Assembly: GCF_018131075.1 (NCBI RefSeq)
Contig: NZ_JAFCLS010000034.1
Span: forward strand, 29,217-93,216
DNA length: 64,000 nt
Source: Bradyrhizobium sp. JYMT SZCCT0428
GTDB lineage: Bacteria > Pseudomonadota > Alphaproteobacteria > Rhizobiales > Xanthobacteraceae
Direction of reading: 5' to 3'
In this document: piece by piece, positions 58,596 through 64,000 of the stretch
Position numbering within the stretch: the first letter of the stretch is position 1
How the letters are laid out: each line of letters starts with the position of its first letter
Translations under genes and position numbers: made by a program
The notes under the pieces: model-generated
What the model was told of the DNA's origin: nothing
What the model saw: the letters and a program-made list of their open reading frames with translations, nothing else
The model's database searches: none

Positions 58596-59789
58596 ATGCC
58601 TGAGGCTAAGTCTACCACCCGCTATCGTCCCGAAACCCGCCTTGTCCATGGCGGCACGCTACGCTCGCAGTTCGGCGAGACGTCCGAGGCGCTGTTCCTC
58701 ACCCAGGGCTACGTCTACGACAGCGCGGAGCAGTGCGAGGCCCGATTCAAGGGCGAGGAGCCCGGCTTTATCTATTCGCGCTATTCCAATCCGACGATCG
58801 AGATGTTCGAGCGCCGCATGATCCAGCTCGAGGGCGCGGAAGCCGCGCGCTCGACCGCGACCGGCATGGCCGCGGTGGCGACCGCGATCCTCGCGCCGCT
58901 CCGGGCCGGCGATCACGTGGTCGCTTCGAAAGCCCTGTTCGGCTCCTGCCTTTACGTGGTGCAGGATCTCCTGCCGCGCTACGGGATCGAGACGACGCTG
59001 GTCGACGGTCTTGACCTCGACCAGTGGCAGCGCGCGTTGCGGCCGAACACCAAGTCCTTCTTCCTGGAGAGCCCGACCAATCCGACGCTCGACGTGCTGG
59101 ACATCCCGGCGATTGCCGAGATCGCGCACAGCGGCGGCGCACGGTTGATCGTGGACAATGTGTTCGCCACCCCGATCTGGCAGAGCCCGCTGACGCTCGG
59201 CGCCGACGTCGTTGTCTACTCCGCGACCAAGCACATCGACGGCCAGGGCCGATGCCTCGGCGGCATCATCCTGGCCTCGGAAGCGTTCGTCGCCGAGCAC
59301 CTCCATAACTTCATGCGCCATACCGGCCCGTCGATGTCGCCGTTCAACGCCTGGGTGCTGCTGAAGGGCCTGGAGACGCTGGCGATACGGGTGCGCGCGC
59401 AGACCGAGACCGCCGGCAAGGTGGCCGATGCGCTGGCTAAGCATCCGAAGATTTCGCGGCTGATCTATCCCGGGCGATCAGATCATCCGCAGGCCGAACT
59501 GGTGAAGCGGCAGATGCGCGCCGGCTCGACCCTGGTCGGCTTCGAGGTCAAGGGCGGCAAGGCGGCCGCGTTCCGCTGCCTCAACGCGCTGCAGATCTCG
59601 CGGATCTCGAACAATCTCGGCGATGCCAAGAGCCTCGTCACCCATCCGCCTACCACAACACATCAGCGGCTGACGCCGGAGGCGCGCGCCGAACTCGGCA
59701 TCAGCGAGGGTTTCATTCGCTTCTCCGCCGGGCTCGAGCATGCGGATGACCTGATCGAGGATTTTGCGCAGGCGCTGGAGAAGGCGTGA
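58596..59789 (+). CDS. metZ: O-succinylhomoserine sulfhydrylase
   Basis: A 397-residue PLP enzyme that makes homocysteine from O-succinylhomoserine and sulfide, a step of methionine synthesis. The PLP-binding lysine is Lys212 in YSATKHIDGQGRCLGG. Other gamma-family motifs are RYSNPTIEMFERRM, ATGMAAVATAIL and SLVTHPPTTTHQRLTPEARAELGIS. Ribosome binding site CGGAGG precedes the ATG at 58596; the longer frame upstream is part of the riboswitch leader. SAM-II control upstream fits this pathway, because SAM is its end product. The protein is complete. Confidence 0.95.
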   Translation: MPEAKSTTRYRPETRLVHGGTLRSQFGETSEALFLTQGYVYDSAEQCEARFKGEEPGFIYSRYSNPTIEMFERRMIQLEGAEAARSTATGMAAVATAILAPLRAGDHVVASKALFGSCLYVVQDLLPRYGIETTLVDGLDLDQWQRALRPNTKSFFLESPTNPTLDVLDIPAIAEIAHSGGARLIVDNVFATPIWQSPLTLGADVVVYSATKHIDGQGRCLGGIILASEAFVAEHLHNFMRHTGPSMSPFNAWVLLKGLETLAIRVRAQTETAGKVADALAKHPKISRLIYPGRSDHPQAELVKRQMRAGSTLVGFEVKGGKAAAFRCLNALQISRISNNLGDAKSLVTHPPTTTHQRLTPEARAELGISEGFIRFSAGLEHADDLIEDFAQALEKA

Positions 59790-59819
59790 AGTGGGCGCAC
59801 ACGTAGCCACACAACAGCT

Positions 59820-59941
59820 GTCGTCCCGGCCTTGAGCCGGGACCCATAACCACAGGACGTTGTGAGTTAAGGAAGTCGTCGATCACCGCCTTTAATCAGC
59901 ACCGCCGCGGCGTATGGGTCCCTGCGTTCGCAGGGACGACG
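59820..59941. repeat. Palindromic repeat, family D, mixed-subtype copy 3
   Basis: The left end is the GTCGTCCCGGCCTTGAGCCG subtype while the right end is the CTGCGTTCGCAGGGACGAC subtype. Only the outermost 8 bp (GTCGTCCC / GGGACGAC) and ACCCATA / TATGGGT are complementary. It looks like a recombinant of two subtypes. Confidence 0.85.
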
Positions 59942-59964
59942 GCGGTGGGTAACGGCGACAGCGG

Positions 59965-60990
59965 TTACATCGGCCGATAGGTCCGAACGTCCGACGGCAC
60001 GTTGACGCCGAGCTTGATCTGGCCGACCGAGCGGATGATGTCGTCGCCGAGCAGTTGCGCGAAGCAGGCGTAGCCCCAGTCGCTCATGTGCAGGCCGTCG
60101 GCGATGACGAAATTTTCCATCGGGATCGCCTGCTTCTCGTGCCAGTCGCGCATCACCTCGAAGCGCGGGAAGATGCCGACCTTGCGCAGTTCCGCGACCT
60201 TGTTGAGCAAATTGATCATCTTGCCCGCGCTCTCCGCGCGTTCGTTGACGCGCGGTGAATATTGCGGATCGATCAGCACCAGATCGGCTCCGGTCGCCTG
60301 AATGCGCGCGACACCGTCTTCCACCAGCTTGATGGTTTCGGCCGGATCGAGATTGCGCAGCACGGCGTTGGTGCCGACCTGCCAGATCACCAGGTCCGGA
60401 TGCATGTCGATGACCGAGGTCTGCAGCCGCTTCATCATCTCAGGCGCGTCCTCGCCGCCCTGGCCGCGATTGATCACGGTGATGTCGGCGGTCGGATATT
60501 GCCGGTGCAGCTGCGCCGCGAGGCGGTTGGGATAGTTGAATTCCGGCGAGGTCGCGCCGAAGCCCGCGGTCGACGACGATCCGAACGCGATGATCACCAC
60601 CGGCTCGCCCGCGGCGAGCTTGCCCGCGACACGCGGCAGCGATCCCATCTTTTTGGCGCCACCCTTCGGTGGCAGGCAGGGAACGCGGCTGAAGATGTCG
60701 GCGGCCGATTTCGCGACTTCCTTGGCCTTGTCGATCGCCTTGCCGGTAACGCTCCTTTGCGCCGCCGGGCTGGACGGCTCGGTGGCCGCCACGCTGCCCA
60801 CACCCGTGGTCGTCGCCGCCGGCGGTTTGGCGGCTTCAGCTTTGGCCGTGTCGGATAATTTCGCCTGCTGGGCGGTCTGGGTCGCCTGCGCCTGCACCGG
60901 CAAAACGGACGCCGGCATCAGCAGCACCGTCGCCGCGATGGCGAGCGCAGCCAGCGATGCCGACGGGAAAAAAGGGCAGTAACGACTCAT
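59965..60990 (-). CDS. SGNH/GDSL-family periplasmic hydrolase
   Basis: A 341-residue exported protein. A signal peptide (LAALAIAATVLLMPASVLPVQA) is followed by an Ala/Pro/Thr-rich spacer to about residue 120. The SGNH domain starts IIAFGSSSTAGFGATSP, with the catalytic serine in GSSS (about 139). It continues VINRGQGGEDAPEMMKRL (Gly block), VIWQVGTNAVLRNLDP (Asn block) and IADGLHMSDWGYACF with the Asp and His of the triad. All four blocks are intact. Likely an acetyl/succinyl esterase or acyltransferase on glycans. It belongs to the SGNH-OpgC group on this strand. Confidence 0.9.
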   Translation of the reverse strand: MSRYCPFFPSASLAALAIAATVLLMPASVLPVQAQATQTAQQAKLSDTAKAEAAKPPAATTTGVGSVAATEPSSPAAQRSVTGKAIDKAKEVAKSAADIFSRVPCLPPKGGAKKMGSLPRVAGKLAAGEPVVIIAFGSSSTAGFGATSPEFNYPNRLAAQLHRQYPTADITVINRGQGGEDAPEMMKRLQTSVIDMHPDLVIWQVGTNAVLRNLDPAETIKLVEDGVARIQATGADLVLIDPQYSPRVNERAESAGKMINLLNKVAELRKVGIFPRFEVMRDWHEKQAIPMENFVIADGLHMSDWGYACFAQLLGDDIIRSVGQIKLGVNVPSDVRTYRPM

Positions 60991-61003
60991 TTACGCTAGT
61001 TCC

Positions 61004-61762
61004 TCAATTCTGCTGGGCCGGGTTCACATGCGCCGCGTCGATCACGAATTTCGACAGCGCGCGGCCGAGGCAATCGTGCACCCGCTTGGCCAGGTCAGGG
61101 CCATGCGAAGTGGTGGACAGATCGAAATCCCCCGCATCGCTCCAGTGCCGCATCATGGCGAAGCGGTCGAACAAGGGAATGTCGTGCTGCTGCGCCACCA
61201 CACGGATATTATCCAGGTAGGGCGGCGCGGAAATCATCGTTTCAGTGCGCGGGCTGTATTGCAGATTCATCAGGATCACGTCGGTCCCCGCCTTCTGCAA
61301 CGCAGCAACGCCCTCTTCGACACCGGCGCGGAAATCATCGGGATCGATCGCTCGGATAGCATCGTAGGTGCCGGTCTGCCAGATAACCAAAGTAGGCTTC
61401 TTTAGCTCGACCAGCTTAACAAGTCCGCCAGCGACCTCCTCGGCCGTCTTCTTGACCTGTAGTTCTACGGATACGTTCACGGCGACCTTCGGCAGCGCCT
61501 CCTTCAACATCGCCTGCAGCCGCCCGGGATAGGCGCTGGCTTCGGACGACGGGATGCTCGACGACCGGCTGCCCACCACCAGAATTTCCAGCCGGCGGTC
61601 GCCGGCAATGGCCGTCTCGACCTTGGGCAACTTACTCTCGGACGTCAGCAGATAGGCCGGAACCTCGCAATTGGCGGGGGCATCCTCGGCGCGCACGGGG
61701 GCCACGGCCAGCAAGCCGGCAATCAAGGTCAGCCCCAGGATCATCACCGGGTTGGACTTCAT
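61004..61762 (-). CDS. SGNH-like periplasmic protein, divergent
   Basis: A 252-residue exported protein with a signal peptide (MILGLTLIAGLLAVAPVRA). It keeps the first SGNH block as EILVVGSRSSSIPSSEASAYP, with serines in the nucleophile region, and VIWQTGTYDAIRAIDPDDF in place of the Asn block (Gly-Thr-Tyr instead of Gly-Thr-Asn). The final Asp-x-x-His block is not recognisable; STTSHGPDLAKRVHDCL is the nearest. It may be catalytically weak or altered. The start is the ATG overlapping the opgC stop (TGATG) and has GGAGGGGG upstream. It is followed 13 bp later by the first SGNH gene. Confidence 0.82.
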   Translation of the reverse strand: MKSNPVMILGLTLIAGLLAVAPVRAEDAPANCEVPAYLLTSESKLPKVETAIAGDRRLEILVVGSRSSSIPSSEASAYPGRLQAMLKEALPKVAVNVSVELQVKKTAEEVAGGLVKLVELKKPTLVIWQTGTYDAIRAIDPDDFRAGVEEGVAALQKAGTDVILMNLQYSPRTETMISAPPYLDNIRVVAQQHDIPLFDRFAMMRHWSDAGDFDLSTTSHGPDLAKRVHDCLGRALSKFVIDAAHVNPAQQN

Positions 61763-62994
61763 CAGCCCCCTCCCGCCATATCGGCGTTGCCAACAGCGCC
61801 CTTTTTCTTCGAGGCATTCTTGTCGGCAGAATGCTTGTACCACGAAATGACCCACGCCATGCCGGACATGATGAGGATTCCGACGACGCTGATCAGGAAA
61901 TGCAGGCCCGCTCCACCGGAGATTTCGGCCAGCACGAAATGCCCCGCAAAGGCGAGGAAGACGCCGAGGCAGAATATCTCAAGCGAATGCTGCCCGCACA
62001 GGATCAATGGTCGCAGCCAGGGCGATTTCAGCCCTGGCCAGTCCTTGTGCAGGAAGCGCACGGTGATCGCCGCCAGCGCCAGGAAGTGGGCGAACCGCAG
62101 TACATCCAGATCGGTCTTGGTGATCGGGTACATCCACTGCTCGACGAGCTTCGGCATGAAGCGGCTCAATTGCGGGATGTGCCAGGTCAGCGTGACGAAG
62201 AAGGCGGCCAGCAGATAGACAATGCAGATCCACATCGTGATCCGTGAGGAGAGTATCGCCGACATCCGCACCGCGCCGCCAAGTGCGCACCAGGCGCCGA
62301 ACACGAACAGCAATTGCCATGCGAACGGATTGAAGATCCAAAATCCGTTCGGATAGGCCGACAGGTACAGATCGAACTGCCAGGTCGCCGCGTAGAGCGC
62401 CACCGACAGCCCCAGCGAGACGTCGGGCCGCCACTTCATCAGCCACAGGATCACGGGCAGGAACAGCATCAGCACGATATAGAGCGGCAGCACATCCATG
62501 TTGACGGGGCGGAACCGCAGCAGCAGCGCCTGGATGATCATGACATCCGGCTGCTTGAGGAAATCCATGATCCCCATTTCTTCCGAATACAGCGGGTTGT
62601 TGAAATTGGTGGCGACGTAGGAAATCTCCGCCAGGAAGATCGTGAACAGGAACACGTGCGCCACGTAGATCTGCCAGACCCGCCGCATGATGCGCGCGGT
62701 GGCGATCACGAAGCCGGATTCCAGCATGGCGCGGCCATACACGAACGCCGCGGTATAGCCGGAGATGAAAATGAAGATCTCGGTGGCGTCGGAAAAGCCG
62801 TAATTGCGGATCGTGAACCAGGTCAGGATGTTCGGCGGCAAATGATCGATGAAGATCAGCCACAGCGCCAGTCCGCGAAACAGATCGAGCCGCAATTCGC
62901 GCTCGCCGGCCGCAGGCAGCGTGATCGCCGGCGCGGATGTGGCCGCGGCGTCACTCACGGACGGTCCGGCAATCTGATCGGCAATGGACGACAT
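61762..62994 (-). CDS. opgC: OpgC-type acyltransferase (periplasmic glucan succinylation)
   Basis: A 410-residue integral membrane protein with about ten hydrophobic segments. The family signature is ERELRLDLFRGLALWLIFIDHLP near residue 35, with a catalytic-like Asp/His (FIDHLPPN), then SDATEIFIFISGYTAAFVYG and RIMRRVWQIYVAHVF. These mark the OpgC domain of proteins that transfer succinyl groups to osmoregulated periplasmic glucans. The ATG at 62994 gives a normal N-terminus; the longer frame is unlikely. It is followed by two SGNH-type genes with tight spacing, so a three-gene envelope glycan modification operon is likely. Confidence 0.88.
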   Translation of the reverse strand: MSSIADQIAGPSVSDAAATSAPAITLPAAGERELRLDLFRGLALWLIFIDHLPPNILTWFTIRNYGFSDATEIFIFISGYTAAFVYGRAMLESGFVIATARIMRRVWQIYVAHVFLFTIFLAEISYVATNFNNPLYSEEMGIMDFLKQPDVMIIQALLLRFRPVNMDVLPLYIVLMLFLPVILWLMKWRPDVSLGLSVALYAATWQFDLYLSAYPNGFWIFNPFAWQLLFVFGAWCALGGAVRMSAILSSRITMWICIVYLLAAFFVTLTWHIPQLSRFMPKLVEQWMYPITKTDLDVLRFAHFLALAAITVRFLHKDWPGLKSPWLRPLILCGQHSLEIFCLGVFLAFAGHFVLAEISGGAGLHFLISVVGILIMSGMAWVISWYKHSADKNASKKKGAVGNADMAGGG

Positions 62995-63233
62995 CGGGCA
63001 CCGTTTTGGCAGCGAATCTACGCAAATTGCACGACCGTAAGGATAATATCGGCCCGCAAGCATGCAATACAAGCCAGATACGGGGCTGGAACCGCGCGGG
63101 TGCGCCTTAGGCCGAAACTATGTTGAAACGAGGATGGAGTACCTCAACAGCCCGCCCCCGCCAGCCGGCCGGCGATTGGTTCCATTGCCTTTCTTCGCTA
63201 TGCTGCGCCACAGGATTCTGAAAGCTTTTCATC

Positions 63234-63626
63234 ATGTACCGCGCCGTCACCCGTCTGATCGAAGTCACCGTCGAACCGAACTTCATGCCGGAGCGGTCGT
63301 CGGTCGATAAGGGCCAGTATTTCTGGTCTTACACGATCGTCATCACCAACTCCGGCAACGAGACGGTGCAGTTGCGGACGCGGCACTGGATCATCACCGA
63401 CGCCACCGGCCGCAAGCAGGAAGTCCGCGGCGAAGGCGTGGTCGGCGAACAGCCGGTGCTGGCCCCCGGCGAACGCTTCGAATACACCTCCGGCGTGCCG
63501 CTCCCCACCGCCTCCGGCTTCATGACCGGGCGCTATCAGATGGTCAACGAAAGCGGCGAGAAATTCGAGATCGACGTGCCGACGTTTTCGCTTGATAGCC
63601 CTGACAACAAGCGGGTGTTGAATTAG
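63234..63626 (+). CDS. apaG: ApaG/CorD-family protein
   Basis: A 130-residue protein with the ApaG (DUF525) domain throughout: IEVTVEPNFMPERSSVDKGQYFWSYTIVITNSGNETVQLRTRHWIITDATG, then EVRGEGVVGEQPVLAPGERFEYTSGVPLPTASGFMTG. The beta-sandwich fold is fibronectin III-like, and the function in bacteria is unclear. The length is standard. It is a single gene after a short gap from opgC, followed by two repeat regions. Confidence 0.94.
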   Translation: MYRAVTRLIEVTVEPNFMPERSSVDKGQYFWSYTIVITNSGNETVQLRTRHWIITDATGRKQEVRGEGVVGEQPVLAPGERFEYTSGVPLPTASGFMTGRYQMVNESGEKFEIDVPTFSLDSPDNKRVLN

Positions 63627-63645
63627 GGGCAACGCACCCTCCACG

Positions 63646-63768
63646 CGTCGTCCCGGCGAACGCCGGGACCCATACGCCGCGGCAGTTGTTGTTTGCAGAA
63701 GGTCTCTAATGCCAGCGCTCTAACCGATGGGCCGCGGCGTATGGGTCCCGGCTCAAGGCCGGGACGAC
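63646..63768. repeat. Palindromic repeat, family D, mixed-subtype copy 4
   Basis: Ends CGTCGTCCCGGCGAACGCCG and GGCTCAAGGCCGGGACGAC carry different inner arms but share GTCGTCCCGG / CCGGGACGAC and GGGACCCATACGCCGCGG / CCGCGGCGTATGGGTCCC. It is another chimeric form. Confidence 0.85.
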
Positions 63769-64000
63769 AGCGTGTTTGTTGTTGCACTTTACTGAACACA
63801 CCTTCGCATTCTCGCGACGCATTGCGCCCGAGGTTTGCCAGAAATCTCCTTGCCCTCGAAAATGAGGGCGCAGGGAAGACCGGGTGCGCGCTGCACCCGC
63901 GGTCCCGTGTGCGATTTGCACTTAGTAGGCTGCACACGAGCATACAGGGCAGCGGAGAACACCCGGCCTTCCCTGCGCAATGGCTTTACGGCTTATGCCG
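63769..64000. repeat. Long dispersed repeat of Bradyrhizobium type, partial at window edge
   Basis: This region (from about 63785) resembles a family of several hundred bp that I recall from Bradyrhizobium genomes, with phrases such as CTCGAAAATGAGGGCGCAGG and ACACGAGCATACAGG. No coding frame is convincing. It continues beyond the window. Assignment is from memory. Confidence 0.45.

Noticed and set aside
1..64000. Prophage, integrative element or defence island
   Set aside because: No integrase, transposase, restriction, phage structural or direct-repeat attachment sites were seen; the S24 regulator and the toxin-antitoxin pair are isolated.

Overview
The window looks like chromosomal DNA of a high-GC alphaproteobacterium of the Bradyrhizobium / Rhodopseudomonas group (Nitrobacteraceae). 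The main reasons are a circularly permuted two-piece tmRNA, a SAM-II riboswitch ahead of metZ, a class I lysyl-tRNA synthetase, a two-domain alphaproteobacterial dCTP deaminase, and many palindromic intergenic repeats of the kind scattered through Bradyrhizobium genomes. I saw no phage, integrase, transposase, CRISPR array or rRNA. The content is mostly housekeeping and metabolic genes, with many one-to-three-gene transcription units on both strands.

Layout. 0-11 kb: the 5' part of gshA, a divergent marR/gst pair around a double palindromic operator, a DadA-like FAD oxidoreductase, a HigB/HigA-type toxin-antitoxin pair, and a beta-oxidation set (fadE-like, thiolase, fadB-like) beside a SnoaL protein and a divergent PadR regulator. 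11-20 kb: a large PodJ-like Sel1 protein, a ClpP-like periplasmic protein, a TauE/TIGR02186 pair, and an EamA transporter divergent from a LysR regulator. 21-31 kb: the four components of the ligase-associated DNA repair system (PdeM-type phosphoesterase, Lhr-type helicase, MBL exonuclease, ATP-dependent ligase). They lie in two oppositely oriented pairs separated by a solute-binding protein, a GntR regulator and a methyltransferase. The ligase carries an in-frame palindromic repeat. 31-41 kb: MATE transporter, pyrD-DUF952, an S24 regulator with a DNA glycosylase, a class II aldolase, lysK, solute-binding and SCO proteins.

41-53 kb: FAD dehydrogenase, serine hydrolase, a second TauE, RidA, SnoaL, then an ECF sigma factor followed by DUF4142 and cupredoxin genes. 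Near-identical promoter-like motifs precede both the sigma gene and DUF4142. Next come the permuted ssrA gene (with a mobile palindrome in its spacer), tRNA-Gly(CCC), an Ogt/AraC pair, a VOC protein, SRPBCC/lipocalin-like proteins and a Gly/Met-rich exported protein. 53-64 kb: MATE transporter, an unrecognised 352-residue protein, a sorbosone-dehydrogenase-like lipoprotein, dCTP deaminase, SAM-II-metZ, an SGNH-SGNH-OpgC envelope-glucan modification cluster, and apaG.

At least nine palindromic repeat families occupy most of the longer intergenic gaps. Some lie between genes of the same apparent operon, one lies inside a coding sequence, and one lies inside an RNA gene. They are the most distinctive structural feature of the window. 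All family assignments come from reading motifs in the sequence; no database search was run.
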